Notes: generated by a model not told the origin, from the sequence alone. A stretch of DNA of 64,000 nt from Pyronema omphalodes (GCA_024516155.1 JAJJXM010000006.1:620001-684000), one strand, 5' to 3'; shown: positions 34,380 to 46,699, numbered from the stretch's first letter. Program-made: numbers and translations.

Positions 34380-36004
34380 TCTTTGAAGCAGCGAAAGTAT
34401 GGGCAGATAGATTGCGAATATTACGTTGCTTTCTGGGATGGCTGGCTGCCCTTCTACCACTTCATTCTTTAGCTTCTAGTTGCTCTCTTTCCACCAATTC
34501 TTTCTGGGCCCGAGTTTATAGCACAAAGACACCGTTTCTAAACAAGACTTTAGTATCCAGGCTATCCGGTTGAGCAATTTGAAAAGTAACATAGAAGGCA
34601 TTATTGGGCATGACTACTGCGTTTTCACACTCTTTTCCGTAGATTTTGGAGATTTCGAGTAGGGCTTGACTTTGTTGCACCTTGTTCCTCTAGCTTGTCG
34701 ATTAACGAGTTGCCAAATATACATTTCAGTGTAGCTACTACAGTCTGTATAATGTCTGTAGTCGAATAAGCCCCTGTTACTCCCGATTTTCCTTCATACC
34801 TCAAATGTTATGGCTCTTGATTAATATCTCGCCTACAATGTCTGTTGCCACAGAAAAACAAGGTATGAAATATTTTCTCCCTGTCCCATTCGTACCACTG
34901 GAATGTTGATCAGTAAATCCATAGATCTATTACCCCTCTGGTAATACCTACTGTCTAAGAGTTTATCAATCCATACGTTCCAATGCATTTATCGATGACG
35001 AAAAGCTAACCTGTACCCTCTACCCTAGATCCTTTACCCCTACAATATCCCGGATTCGGTCTGCCTAATGACAAATCTGATAGACGTATCATCATTTTCC
35101 CTATAGTCTTCTTCAATGCCTCTGTAGGAACCATACCGTCGTTTCATAACTATAGTCAAAAAACCTCGGGTCACCAATCAAGATTGTTGATCACATGCCG
35201 AGTGGACTACCCCTATTGTCGCGCCAAAATACATAAGATAGGTAAATAGAGAATCCAAAGCCGCCTAATGCAACTATGGCCCGCTACAATACAAAAGCAG
35301 TGGCCTCCGAACCGATGCTCTACGTAGTGAAATGTCTAGATAGTTTCGACAGTATATCCTAGTCCATCAACTGGTCACAAGTAACCAAAATCAATAGGGC
35401 CTAAACTTTAATCAATTCCGCAAAGTTAATAGACCCGCATTAAGAAAGTCTACAAACGAAAATTAAAACTCCTGCAGTAGTTTATTACTTAAATCCTGGT
35501 CCGCAAGTCAAAATCTTCCCTACCAAGTGGCATTTCTGCGTACATAATTAACTTCACACATCGAAGATTAAATGTTTAGCCCTGGGAACCCGATGGAACG
35601 GTGCCCTAAATTCCCTAGTATCTTGGCCGGCCCGGGGGCGGCAAAACCCTCATTTCTCCGACACGTAGGCAATTTCCTTCTCTGGAAAAGGTCTTTAAGG
35701 CGTTGCGGAATCCGTCAAATACAACCGCCTTTAATTGCCCTCCTTCTACCCCCGTCAACTCGGGGTCGGATTTAGGCTTGCTTCGAGGCGCGTACGTAGG
35801 AATGGCGTTTTGATTTTAGCCTGATCATGAACGAGGCTTGAAACTACTCGTAGATTTTGGCGTCAAAGTTATTCCGAAATGGTCTTTATTTAGAGAGAAA
35901 GTGCCGGCAAATGATAAAACTAAAATGTCTTGGATTTTGGCGTAGTTTGAGGCCATGCATTCTATTCGATCGCCGAAGACGTATGCGTGTATGTACTCCA
36001 CTTA
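34380..36004 (-). pseudogene. Possible decayed coding sequence(s)
   Basis: On the minus strand one frame from 36004 to about 35619 is open except for two close stops (TGA and TAA around 35816-35830), giving protein-like text such as YIHAYVFGDRIECMAS and DGFRNALKTFSREGN. Further down, other frames are protein-like but broken by TAG/TAA codons and by apparent frame changes: GFGFSIYLSYVFWRDN near 35250, TVVATLKCIFGNSLIDKLEE near 34720 and NAVVMPNNAFYVTFQI near 34610. The first piece faintly recalls the C-terminal part of a BTB domain. I do not recognise the rest; it may be one old gene, a transposon relic, or chance open frames in AT-moderate DNA. Statistical support is weak. Confidence 0.25.
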
Positions 36005-36981
36005 GGATCAGAGGTTACCCGCTAGCTGGGGAATGGGAGCTGCTGAACATGAACCAGAGTAGGATGCCCCACTATGATCGGCGGGGACGGGCGGAGACGG
36101 GCGGAGTGGTTATGTTTCATGCGCCTGTTGCGTAATTCACATATCTAGTCTACACTAAAATGTAGGGCTTAGGGTACATATGATGTGTTAAACTATCGTG
36201 TATTTTGAGTTCAGCAGCTAAGCCTCAAATGCATTATCAAAGTATTCTACATCTAAACTGTGTCCAGTATAATCCCAACCTGAAAATTATGCGGGCCTGT
36301 TATCTCATTGAACAAAACTAGAGTCAAAAATCAGTTTAAATCTTGCTCTATTATGGTCATAAATCATGAACTGAGAACTCTGACTAACTCCACCATATCG
36401 TCACCGATTATCATCAGCATCATCATCATGAAACGGTTTATATTTCCTAATGATAGAAAAGAATAAAGGCCCATTTATCAATGATAAACACTAAATGACG
36501 AAGAATATGATAAATACAGAAGCTGAGCAACTATAAACAAATCGAAAGGATTTTGAAAATTATAGGTAAGGAGTTCATATTGAAACCTTATGAGAAATAA
36601 CGTAACGATAAAATGATAGACAAATAAACAGTATAAGGTATGAAAGTCAAAAATTGAGGAATCAAACGATAGATGAGTAAATGTCAAATGCCACAGTAAT
36701 GGAACACTGTGAGGCTGTAACCGATGTGAAAAGAAGAATAAATGTCAAGACAACCAAGAAGGCAATTGATACGACAAGTTGAGAATAACGTAAGTATTAT
36801 ATTGCAAATCATCGCAGACTCGCAGTGCAATGCATTCTCCGGCCGTGGGCCAAGATCATTTTCTTATAATATAACAATTTTTAAAATAAACCATCCCCAT
36901 ATGCATTTCATAAACCCAGTCCTAAACGACCTCTTATAAGCAAATGAATATAAGCAAGCAAAAACCCCAACTCCTGGCACT

Positions 36982-39900
36982 TTAAAACTCATTCCTAATA
37001 TCCCTCAACACCTTTCCTCTCAGTCCACCGGGTAGTTTCCCTGTTATCTTCTTCGGACTTCTTCTTCCTTGTGTTTTCCTGGGACTCTCCCCTTTCATTC
37101 CCTCTTCAATACCCGGATGGCATTTCTCCGCTCCCTTTGGTAATTGATAAACCCAACCCCTGCCTTCCATCAAATCCAAAAACCCCTTCAACAATTCATT
37201 TCCTCCAAGCGTCTTCTTTGAGCCCAGAATAATCAACTTACTCCTCGCTCTAGTAAACGCCACATTTATTCTTCTCCAATCCCTCAACAGATCTCCAATA
37301 TTCCCATCATCATTACTCCTTACCAAACTGATAACAATAACCTCCTTATCCCTTCCCTGGAATTTATCAGCCGTATGCATTTCCACCTCTTTCGCATGAC
37401 TAAGCAACTGTTGAATTGTCTTCAACTGGCTTCTATAAACCGTAATAACACCAATTTCCCCCGCCGGAACCCCACTAGACAAGAATCCCTCAATAAGCTG
37501 CGCAGTAAGAGCCGCTTCAACCGGATTAATAGTTCTATCCCCAACTTTAACTTCTCTGGCCGGGACTTGATCCGTGTCAACAAACACGGCCTTAACCTTC
37601 TCTTCAAACAAATCCCTAATCCAGCATTTTCCCGCACATCGATCATCTCTCAGTAACTGTGCTAAACCGTCAGGTGTAGGAAGCTTCAATGCCCTTTCTG
37701 CTACCTCCTTCGTGCCACATTTCAGTCTTCCGCTGTAGATAAGCTCATTACTAAGTGTCATGATGTCTTCACACATCCTGTACTGGATCTCCAAATTTGC
37801 CACAGCGTCAGGATGCGCTTCACTCAGGAGCTTGAATAAGCTTATATCCAAACCACCTTCTCTGGCTTCGGGATTCTTCACTAACGGAGGAAGCTGGTAG
37901 TGGTCTCCTACTAATACGAAGGTATCTGCCATTCTGATTGGTCCGAGACAAATAGGAAGAGTAATTTGGGAGGCTTCGTCGATCAAACAGTAGTCGAATT
38001 TCCGTAGCTGGAAGATAGGATGGGTGATGCTGAGACAGGTTGTGGCGACGATTTGAGGGGAGCTTAGAGCTTCTCTGAGGGTGGAGAAGGAGGTATGGCG
38101 TGTGTCTGAGAGGGAACAGAAGGTAGGAACCATTGGATGGATTTTGGAGCGTACACCAAGACGAAGGATGTTTAGACCAAGGGGTCGGAGCTTAAGAAGG
38201 ATATTGTCGACGGCGGTATGGGTGTAGGAGGTTAGAAGGACGGATTTTCCCTGGGCTACTAAAGCACGGATTATTTGGGCGATTGTTGTGGTTTTACCGG
38301 TTCCTGGCATGCCGAGAACTAGAGCGTAGTCCTTTGCTGACATTACTTTTTCGACGGCGCGGTGTTGGTCGGGGTTAAGATCCTGGGGAAACTGGTAGGC
38401 CGTTGGTTGGGGCTTGAAGATTGGCGGTATTAAGTCCACGATTAGTTGTCGGTATTTGGAGGGTGAGGAGGGTAACATTAGTTGTATTAAGTTATTACGG
38501 ATGTTAGCCATGCCAGAAGAAAATTCATCTTTATCCAGACGGTATAATATCGGTTCCTCTTGTTGCTCAGAGGCGGTTAGATAAGATTTGTTACGAAGCT
38601 CGATGATGCCGTTAAAAACTTGGTTTGTATCTTCGTCAAAGTTATGCTGACGGGTTCGAGTATTATGCAAACGGCGGTCACCTTGGATTGTGACTTGGCT
38701 TCTACGGATCTCGGTTATGAATCCGATGGAGAGAGCGATGTGCCCTTTTTCATCAGATATTACAATTGGATCGCCTTCTGCCAACTGGGAGTCTTGGAAT
38801 GACCAGTTGTTTGGTGGATTCGCTTTTTTGAAGGTGTACCGATATTTATTAATTTTTTGGGCGCTGTTGGTGAAATTCGAAGGTTCGGGGATTATGATAA
38901 GATTGCTGAATGCTCTTCCTGCTGCCTGCCGTTCTTCGCTGGTCATTGTCCATAACTCGCTACGGAACTGGGCGGAGCCTTTTTCTTCGTAGGTTAATAA
39001 GGTGTCCCAATGTTTAAAGAATGCGGCGTGGGTTTCGTTTAGGTGCTCTGTAATCTCTGGGAATGCAGAGGGTACTCCGCTAGATTCTGGTGTTCCACCT
39101 TCGTAGAGCTTGTGGTACACGAAACAAGAGGTTTTGGCATAGCAGCGGGTACAGGCGTATTCATCTCCTAACATGTCGGGAAGAGTTTGCCTAGCTGCGA
39201 TATAGGAAGCTACTTCGTTACGCTTTAGGATCAGTTCTCGAAGCTCGGCTTGGATACCGGTTATGCGGATCATTTCGTTGCCTTCCATGTAGTAGAGGAG
39301 ACCCATGGTTACATTGATGTCATATCGATCAGACATCAGTAATGTGTATAGCATGGTCTGAGCTCGGTGGGCTATTGATTGGGCCTTCCCGGTCTTCAAT
39401 TCCAAAGGCATTGTCAATGTCTTAGAGGTGCCAAAGTTTTTACCTTGTCCCTTGTTCTCGATGATGGTGGCTTGGACGGTTGCGTCAATGTTACCCTTGA
39501 GTCCGTAGGAAGGAGACCAGATGTGTTCCTCGACTTCGAGGAGCTTGTTAATCGCCACCAGAGGGTTGGAACCGCGGTTATTGTGGTCGGCTATTGCAGC
39601 TTTTCCCTGGGAAATCTTAGTAGCCGCATGAGATAGTAGGGTAAGAACAGAGGGGCATACATTAGGGTTTTTCTGGGTGATAAAAGTCTTCGACCATTCC
39701 TGAATGACTGGAACTTTGAATCGAACATATTCGGTAGCCACCTCAATCTCCTCTTGAAGAAGAAACAGACTCTCAAGCTCATTAATAACGATTCTATCGA
39801 TGTGGCTGTAAAGGTTGGACGTTGAGAAGTCGTTGTCTTCCAGTCCGGCCTGGAATACAGCATGAAGAATGTTTCCATAAGTCATGGCTTTGCTGATGTC

Positions 39901-42061
39901 TCCAGTAGCCCTAACTCTCTCCTGTAGCACGGCTTTGCGCATACAAGATACAGTATCCGCCACTGTCGTGGCCGAAATCAGAAAATCAGGGTTTACCACA
40001 ATGTAGTTCTGCTTATTGTCGATGATGCAAGTATTATGGTCATCAAACTCTCCAATAACATGTACAAAGAGGCCCGGGTAAACATGCGTAGCATATTGCC
40101 ATGAGTCACGCAGAATGATTTTGAACAAAGCATTTGTAGTGACCTCCCTAGCTTTAAGGATCTAATGATTACAAAGAAAAATATATCAGCGGATAGCCCT
40201 ACTGGCTGGTGAATTAGGTAAAACATAGGTAAACAAACTTTCTGGTTCATAGATCTAGTACTCGTGCCTACTGTATATTCTCCGTCGGCAATAGATATAA
40301 CTTCAAACCTCTTCAGCCTTTCTTGAAGCTCTACCTTAAGACTGTTAACGTCCTCTCTTATATAGATTAGCGCCGTATTTTGGCGCAGTCTAACTTCCTC
40401 CAGCCAATCGGGTCTGTAAACGTACTTGGTCCTGTGAATCTAGTTGTGCTACTAACGACTGAAATTCCTCTCCCTCGAATAAATCGTCGTCATCGCCAAA
40501 GTCATCGTCAAAATCGTTATCATTAAACATTACTGGCGGAGGCACTGCCGCTGCCGGGGGGGCCTTCATCAGAGGGTGTGCCTTTATAGCCGGAGGTTCT
40601 TTCGTTATCGGAGGAGCTTTAGTTATTGGGTAAGCATCAGTTACTGGATGAGCTTTGGTTATTGGGTGGGGTGTGGTTATCAGAGGGGCTTTCGCCGCCG
40701 GCGGTGCTTGCGTTAGTGCTCTAGAAACAGAAGCCTGCTGTGACTGTTGGATGATTTCGTCAATTACGTCAAAATCAACATCGACATCAGAGCCATAGTC
40801 CTCCTCGTCGTCGTCGTCCTGTAATAGTGATGCGTTGGTTATTGAGCCCAACCTCTGTACTATTGTTGTTGAACTCTTGACAGTAGCTTTGACATCAAAT
40901 ATGTCATCCTGTGGTCCTTGCGGCGGCGGTCTCGCCTTTTTTACTGTTGGTGTATCCATCACGTTCCCTCTGTGCGGTGGTGATGATGAGAAGTAATTAT
41001 CCCCCGAGTTAAGAGCTGGTGCAGAGGATGGAGGCGCATGCATTTTCCGGTTCAAGTCCTCCTTAACCTTGTCTACCAAGTTTGTAATCCTCGACTTCTT
41101 CACCTTCTTCTCTTGTGTCCCTGCCCCTCCTTCGTCGTCTTCCGAGGCTGACTTCATGTCAGCCGCACCCTCCAGCTGCGTTGTCATCCTACGTTTCAGC
41201 CTGTTAGAGCCCGGTACACGAGATGTACCCGTACGTCGAAGATTGGAAGGTGATCTGTCTAACCCCCCCGGTGCAAAGAGCCGTGCTGCTGGATTTGCAC
41301 TTCTCTGAGGATCTGCGTCGCTACCATACTTTTTCCACAACTGCATGGCAGGGTCAACCGAGGAAGCCAACGGGCTTTCTTCGTAGATTGAAACCTGTTT
41401 TGGAGCAGGTGTCTTCATATATGTAGGCGAACTGTTGTCAATACTTTTTGAGGGTTTATTTCCTCCCTTCTTGGCCAGAGGTGTGGCCTTGGCCCAAGTT
41501 ACTTGTTCACCGCTAACGTCCTCCATTTGTGTATCTGGAAATTGTTTGTCTTCCTCGGCGCTACGTAGCAGGTCTCTGATATTGAGGCGGGGTATTGGTG
41601 TGGCGGGAGGATCGTTGAGTTTTGCTAATGAACGGTGGGGGGTAGGTAGCCCAATTGGATTTGGCTTTACTGGTGTAGGTAAGGTGGTTTCGGCGGTATT
41701 CGACTTTCGAGAGGACATTGAAATATCACTATTGTGGCTGATTGTAGGATTTCTGTCGCCTTCATCCCCATCCTCATCATATTGCTCTTCATTATCATCC
41801 CCATCTTCACCGTCATCATCCTCGACTGGTACGGTAGATTTTTTGAAAGCGAACGCGCTGAGCTTCGATTTTGTAGCTTTCGATGCCGGGAGTGCCGCCT
41901 TTGTTGGCTTTGGTGCTGTCTTCGGCTTTTGGGGACCTGTATATGATCGTTTTGACTGAAAATTTATTAGCCGCAATTGACATCATAGCGAAGCCAGAGG
42001 GTCTATGCACCTTTGTACCATTTTCCTGCTCCAGGAATCCCTTCTGAGGTTGCCGATACAT
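36982..42061 (-). CDS. DNA2: DNA replication ATP-dependent helicase/nuclease Dna2
   Basis: Processes Okazaki-fragment flaps, resects double-strand breaks and protects stalled forks, in the nucleus (and mitochondria in some species). Exons: 42011-42061, 40426-41955, 40239-40352 and 36982-40161; introns 55, 73 and 77 nt; 1624 aa. The first about 17 residues include a PIP-like start, then about 500 low-complexity residues ending in an acidic DDDFDDDFGDDDD stretch. The OB/nuclease part has SATTVADTVSCMRKAVLQERV (first Fe-S Cys), the nuclease motif LELKTG and the CTRCYAKTSC cluster supplying the other Fe-S Cys residues near 908. The SF1 helicase has GMPGTGKTTT near residue 1180, DEASQ, QYRM, and VAFTRARSKLI. 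The second intron (40353-40425) is the weakest call: GTACGT donor and GCTAAT branch but a purine-rich GAGAG acceptor; it is the only solution I found that keeps frame. An ACGCGT box lies 132 bp upstream. Confidence 0.94.
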
Positions 42062-43022
42062 TGTAGATTACTTTATTACAAAACAAAACCAATTTTGGGC
42101 AACTGAAACCTCGCGTGAGTAGTGGCTACTATGCCTCGGGAACCTAATCTCAGAAATCGCGGGAGTCTTCGGAGGGTGGTGATTCTGTAAAAACGCGTCT
42201 TCGCCGTGTCTTTCGAATTAACGTGACAGAGAACGCGAATCAACTCTCAGGCGAAATTGTAATCCTACTCTAGTCCTGCAGAATCCCTGCTTCTGCCGAG
42301 ATCGTTTTTGGTCTTCCCGCTTAGTAACATCTGTAAATGGTGCGCCCGATAACGTGACGGCAATCACCGTTACCACCGGTGATGGCAGGGGCACTGAGCA
42401 GAAATATGTATGGTGCCCATACGATATTCACTGCCTAAACGCAATTGATGTGAGCTCAGCATTCTGCTTTGGAAGGATTGTCTTCGGAAGTGGGAAGCCG
42501 CGGTTATTATGACATATCCCGAATTCTTTGCTCCGATAATTGGCGATTTTTTGTACTTTTTGGGAAAGCACACGACTCTTTTCCAGGTTTTATATAGACT
42601 TCGGAAGAAGCTCGAATATCCAAATATCGAACATCCGACTCATTGGTTGCTGGTTGCTCTGCGCATAAAAAGCCATCTGTTCTCAGGGCATCACGAAAAA
42701 ATCAGCACACCCTACCGGCTTCAGCTGGATCTTCAGGAACGCCCAGGAAAAATTCCCGTAGATTGGCGAAAATTGTCTTTTTATCTCGCTCCTTTACCGA
42801 ATAAATTGACACAGAAATCCTTGTGCGTACGGAAAAAGTTCTGCCATATCTATCAAGCTTCCCACCCCACTTCGCCTTCCGATCGGGTCTTGTGCTAGAT
42901 CCCGGCAAAATTTATTTCCTCACTTTAGACCAGCAGCCCTTCCAACATTAACCTCCGACTGAGCTTCTCTCTCGTTACCTCCCGACATCTCCACTCAGAC
43001 AACTCGGAAAACAACCGAAAAA
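42062..43022. promoter_or_regulatory. Divergent intergenic region, DNA2 / dicarboxylate carrier
   Basis: Contains an MluI box for DNA2 at 42193-42198. A 129-codon plus-strand frame (42509-42898) has no recognisable domain and I leave it uncalled. The last 120 bases are CT-rich, as expected for the carrier leader. Confidence 0.5.
42193..42198. promoter_or_regulatory. MluI cell-cycle box (ACGCGT) upstream of DNA2
   Basis: Palindromic ACGCGT 132 bp upstream of the DNA2 start codon. In yeasts this hexamer binds MBF, which drives G1/S transcription of DNA replication and repair genes. Function here is inferred from sequence and position. Confidence 0.55.
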
Positions 43023-44265
43023 ATGGCCGCCGCAGCTGACAAGAAGAACATGCCGATCCCCTTCAAGGTCACCTTTGTTGGAGGTGAGTGTTATTTTTGC
43101 TCATCGCCGGGGTTTCGCGTGACAGGTGCTAATTAGAGCAACAGGAGCTATTGCTGGAATCTCCGAGGTTCGCTCACCAGAAACCTCCGGACTGCAAAGC
43201 ACATTAACTTACACAAAATGACGTAGATTCTCACCATGTACCCTCTCGATGTCGTGAAGACCCGTATCCAGCTTCAGGACAACAATGCCAAGGGAGCTGA
43301 CCGTTACAACAACATGTTCGACTGCTTCAAGAAGATTGTCAAGCAGGAGGGGTACGTGATAAGCTTATAGTTACATGTTTCTACAGCTACTGACAGCTCT
43401 CTAGATTCTCCCGTCTCTACCGTGGTATCTCTGCTCCCATCTTGATGGAGGCTCCTAAGCGGTAACTGCTCCCCCACCCACTTCCTACCATAACCGCACC
43501 TAACACCTTCTCAGTGCTACCAAGTTTGCTGCCAATGATGAGTGGGGAAAGTTTTACCGCAAGGCTTTCGGAGTCGACAAGCAGACCCAGGCCCTTTCCG
43601 TCCTTACCGGAGCCACCGCCGGAGCCACCGAGTCCTTCGTCGTCGTTCCTTTCGAGCTCGTCAAGATTCGTCTCCAGGACAAGGCCTCTGCCGGAAAGTA
43701 CAACGGAATGATTGATGTGGTCAAGAAGATTGTTGCTCAGGAGGGACCCCTCGCTATGTACAACGGTCTCGAGTCTACCATGTGGAGACACATTACCTGG
43801 AACGCTGGTTACTTCGGTTGTATTCACCAGGTCAAGAGCATGCTCCCCAAGCAGGAGACTAAGCAGGGACTTATGCTTAACGACTTGATTGCCGGATCTA
43901 TTGGAGGAGCCGTCGGAACTATCTTGAACACCCCGTGAGTACCCTGGTGGATACTTTTCTAGAAGCCGCCCAAGGTGCCCAAGGGCACCGCAGGTCGACT
44001 GCATAATTTGCTGAAGAAAACATACTAACAATTCAACAGCTTCGATGTCGTCAAGTCCCGTATCCAGAACACCACCCGTGTCCCTGGTGTCGTCCCCAAG
44101 TACAACTGGACCATTCCCTCTGTTGCCCTCGTTGCTAAGGAAGAGGGATTCGCCGCCCTCTACAAGGGATTCGTCCCCAAGGTTCTCCGTCTCGGACCTG
44201 GAGGAGGAATCTTGTTGGTTGTCTTCACCACTGTTGTTGACTACTGGAAGAGCATGCAGCCTTAA
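43023..44265 (+). CDS. ODC1: Mitochondrial 2-oxodicarboxylate carrier (Odc1/Odc2 type)
   Basis: Inner-membrane antiporter exchanging 2-oxoglutarate and 2-oxoadipate, linked to lysine metabolism. Six exons: 43023-43083, 43145-43167, 43227-43351, 43405-43461, 43515-43934 and 44040-44265; 303 aa, the usual carrier length. The three tandem repeats carry PX[DE]XX[KR] signatures: MYPLDVVKTRIQLQ, VPFELVKIRLQDK and TPFDVVKSRIQN. Strong Odc-type blocks are GFSRLYRGI, APILMEAPKRATKFAAND, YNGLESTMWRHITWNAGYFGCI and VLRLGPGGGILLVVFT. Introns are 53-105 nt and cluster in the first half; the first two exons encode just 28 residues. Codon use is strongly biased to C-ending and GGA/GTC-type codons, as in highly expressed fungal genes. 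A 204-codon antisense frame exists opposite exon 5 and is a by-product of this bias. Confidence 0.95.
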
Positions 44266-44626
44266 TTGGTTTGCATTAATTTTTGTTTTACTGGTGTATT
44301 TTTGTTTTTACTTTTGGTCATTGGTCATTATAAAATTAGTTCAGGTGTCTGGTGGTAGAATTTGTTGCAATTTACAATAGATGCTTATAGACCTTTCCAA
44401 ATTGGTTTCATTTCGAGTAGTCACGATGGGGTTAGCACAATCTCCGGGAACTGAAGGAACTATACAAAAGCTCAGTGGTCTATGTATTTTGTACAATTTT
44501 GTGCGAGGTCGGTATTATTACAGTACCATGTTACTCATTGCACTCTTGAACACCTCTTTCCCTTGGTTTTTTCCTCCATGAAGACATATCCCGCCCCCTC
44601 CTACCCGCCCATTGGTATTTGCCCGC
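44266..44626. other. Convergent 3' intergenic region
   Basis: AT-rich spacer between the stop of the carrier and the stop of the minus-strand ankyrin gene. Nothing further seen. Confidence 0.6.
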
Positions 44627-45623
44627 CTACTGTCTCGCCCTCTTAACCTCCTCCAGCTGCTCCGCATTACCCCCCAATGCACCCATTACAAGCTCCCTCA
44701 ACTCCGCCTGGGCCTCGGCACTATTAATATCTTCCCTCTGTGCAAACTCCTCAATTCTTGCCTTCAAAGCCTCATCTAATACCGGCAACGACTCATCCTC
44801 GACTTGTGTTGAGTAGTTCACCTTTACTCCGGCAGGTGGTGGGGGTAGCTCAGCAGCTGCCATCTTGCTACGTAGATATGCGGCGACTAAGGGACAGGAT
44901 CCGTCTTCTTCGATTGCATCTGCGGCCTATGATGGAGATAGAATGTCAGTATATGAATACATAGCTCCCAGCCTCAGCACCGTCTTCAGTTCTTTCTGCC
45001 TGTCTAGTTTCTCCACTTAATCCCTCCACATTATAAAGAAAGTAACTAACCGTCTTTCCCTCCTCATTCTTATGCTCAACATCTGCTCCGAGCTCCTCAA
45101 CAAGACATTTCGCGGCTTCTACGGTTTCGCAAACAAATAGTGGCGTGTCTCCATCGTCGTCTTGGATATTTGCGTTGCCTCCGTGGATGTTTACTAGTGA
45201 TCTTAAGAGGTCTAGGTGGTTGTAGGATGCGGCGGCGTGGAGGGCGGTGTCTAGATAGTAGCAAAATGGGTTAGAGATGGTTTTGAATTATAATATAATT
45301 TTACTGTTTTTTGATTTTTACTACTATGGGATGAAGATAAATGTATCAGGGTAAGTAAAGAGTAAGGAGGAAGAGAAAGTGAAAGAGAGGAAGATATATA
45401 AATATAAAGAAGGTGAAGTAGATATTAGGCCTTATATAGCAGCGCAGAAAAAACAAAGCTCGTTGGAGCCAAAGTGAATAATGAAGGGCTACAGAGTAAG
45501 ATTTCATAACGTACATCCGTTCTCGTCTTTGGAATTAACTAAACTGGCATCGGCGACAAGGAAGGCATTGACAGCGGCGATGTCGTTGTCCGAGGCGGCG
45601 ATCCAGATGTTGTTGGAAGGCAT
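44627..45623 (-). CDS. Small ankyrin-repeat protein (yeast YCR051W-like)
   Basis: Exons 45515-45623, 45051-45250 and 44627-44926; introns 264 and 124 nt; 202 aa. The first junction splits a Tyr codon (T|AC) in ENGYTALHAAASYNH. Three ankyrin repeats are visible: NNIWIAASDNDIAAVNAFL, TALHAAASYNHLDLLRSLV and TPLFVCETVEAAKCLVEELGADVEHKNEEG, the last continuing into the third exon (AADAIEEDG). The C-terminal 100 residues are an acidic helical tail (VLDEALKARIEEFAQ, AELRELVMGAL). The shape matches the uncharacterised cytosolic/nuclear yeast protein YCR051W, about 220 aa. Start at 45623 is preferred over an in-frame ATG at 45707, since the latter adds 28 residues without domain character. Function unknown; likely a protein-binding adaptor. 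Confidence 0.82.
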
Positions 45624-46532
45624 TGTTGCGGGTTGTTGGGCTGGCGACGCGATGCGGAGATGAGCTTGAAATTTCGCGTGGTGGGGCAAAGGACTAGGAT
45701 GGGTCAAGAAGAGACCCCGCTATTAGCTTGGGATTAAGTAGAAGGGACTAAATTGTGAGAAGGTATCACTCGGAATTTTGGGATATGAGAAGGGAAGATT
45801 AATAAGAATATTGGAGTAGAAGGCAATATTTTGTGTAGAACTTAGATATTGTGGTAATTCTGAGAAATATAGATGATAGAGGTTATTGTTTATTCGTCCG
45901 TAAGAGTCGAATATGGTAGCATATCTTGTCGCCACAGAAGATCGGATTTATCTGGCGATTTCCACAATCCAAACGCATGAGCCCAAAATCATGTACCTGT
46001 AAAATAACTAATACTACTTATTAGCTTCATATTCGTAGGAATATCAGGCGCTGGTGAACTAATTAATTGTATTCCGGGATACCCAGGGGGTAATAAAGCG
46101 GAATCATGCTATAAAATACACAGTCAAGTAGCTGAAACTGCAATTACTGACGCTGAAATTTTTCAAAAACGGCTATGCAAATAATTGAATACGCCTCTGC
46201 GAATTGCAGCGATTTTCACTATCAAAAAGATGGAGGATGGAGATGTGATGTAGAGCCAATCTAAACGAGCTGAGAGCTAGCAGATTAATAAGGGACTAGA
46301 GTAGAACCTTCGATCGCGCTTCACCAGTCATGACGTAGCTATTTTATGAAGTGTAAAAGCGGGTCCACGATCAAGAGTTCCATCTTCGACGGCAAGAATA
46401 CTTTGTGGAGCTATTCGAAGCCCCATTTGCGCTTGTCAATTTCGAGAGAGTCAAGCTCGAAGACATGACTCACAGAACAATAATGTATCGAGTAATCATA
46501 ACCTAATTTAGATCGAGGCTACTCCCATGGCA

Positions 46533-46538
46533 ACGCGT
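46533..46538. promoter_or_regulatory. MluI cell-cycle box 1 upstream of RAD51
   Basis: ACGCGT 162 bp upstream of the RAD51 ATG, 24 bp (start to start) from a second copy. Matches the MBF site known from yeast DNA-repair promoters; function inferred. Confidence 0.6.
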
Positions 46539-46556
46539 CGAAGTACTTAAGCAAAG

Positions 46557-46562
46557 ACGCGT
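46557..46562. promoter_or_regulatory. MluI cell-cycle box 2 upstream of RAD51
   Basis: Second ACGCGT, 138 bp upstream of the ATG, in the context AAGACGCGTCGCC. Both boxes are followed by CG (ACGCGTCG). Confidence 0.6.
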
Positions 46563-46699
46563 CGCCACTCATCCCCCGCCTTCCGTTTCCCTCCTTAACC
46601 GCGACGATCCGAGTTTTTCACTACAACCACCAAACTTTATCAACACAAAACTCTCAACGAATACCAAAAATCTAAACAACGAAATTTCCAAATAACATC

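Larger units (their letters stand above)
32125..36981. other. Gene-free interval of about 4.9 kb
   Basis: No intact gene between SCAP and DNA2. It holds a GGAGGATAGT tandem repeat (32402-32520), an imperfect inverted repeat with CTGCTGA/TCAGCAG ends (33300-33346), AT-rich tracts, and weak coding-like traces on the minus strand at 34.4-36.0 kb, described separately. The segment next to SCAP presumably contains its promoter. Confidence 0.6.
45624..46699. promoter_or_regulatory. Divergent intergenic region, ankyrin protein / RAD51
   Basis: About 1.1 kb between divergent starts. It is AT-rich at 45,750-46,300 and becomes CA-rich in the last 100 bases before the RAD51 start. Two ACGCGT boxes sit at 46533 and 46557. 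No open frame of interest. Confidence 0.55.

Noticed and set aside
34358..36135. Plus-strand open frames of 67-92 codons
   Set aside because: They run opposite the minus-strand coding-like traces and have no domain.
42509..42898. 129-codon plus-strand frame between DNA2 and the carrier
   Set aside because: No domain; overlaps the presumed promoter of the carrier.
43417..44031. 204-codon open frame on the minus strand
   Set aside because: It lies antisense to the carrier exons and arises from that gene's biased codon use; it crosses that gene's introns and shows no domain.
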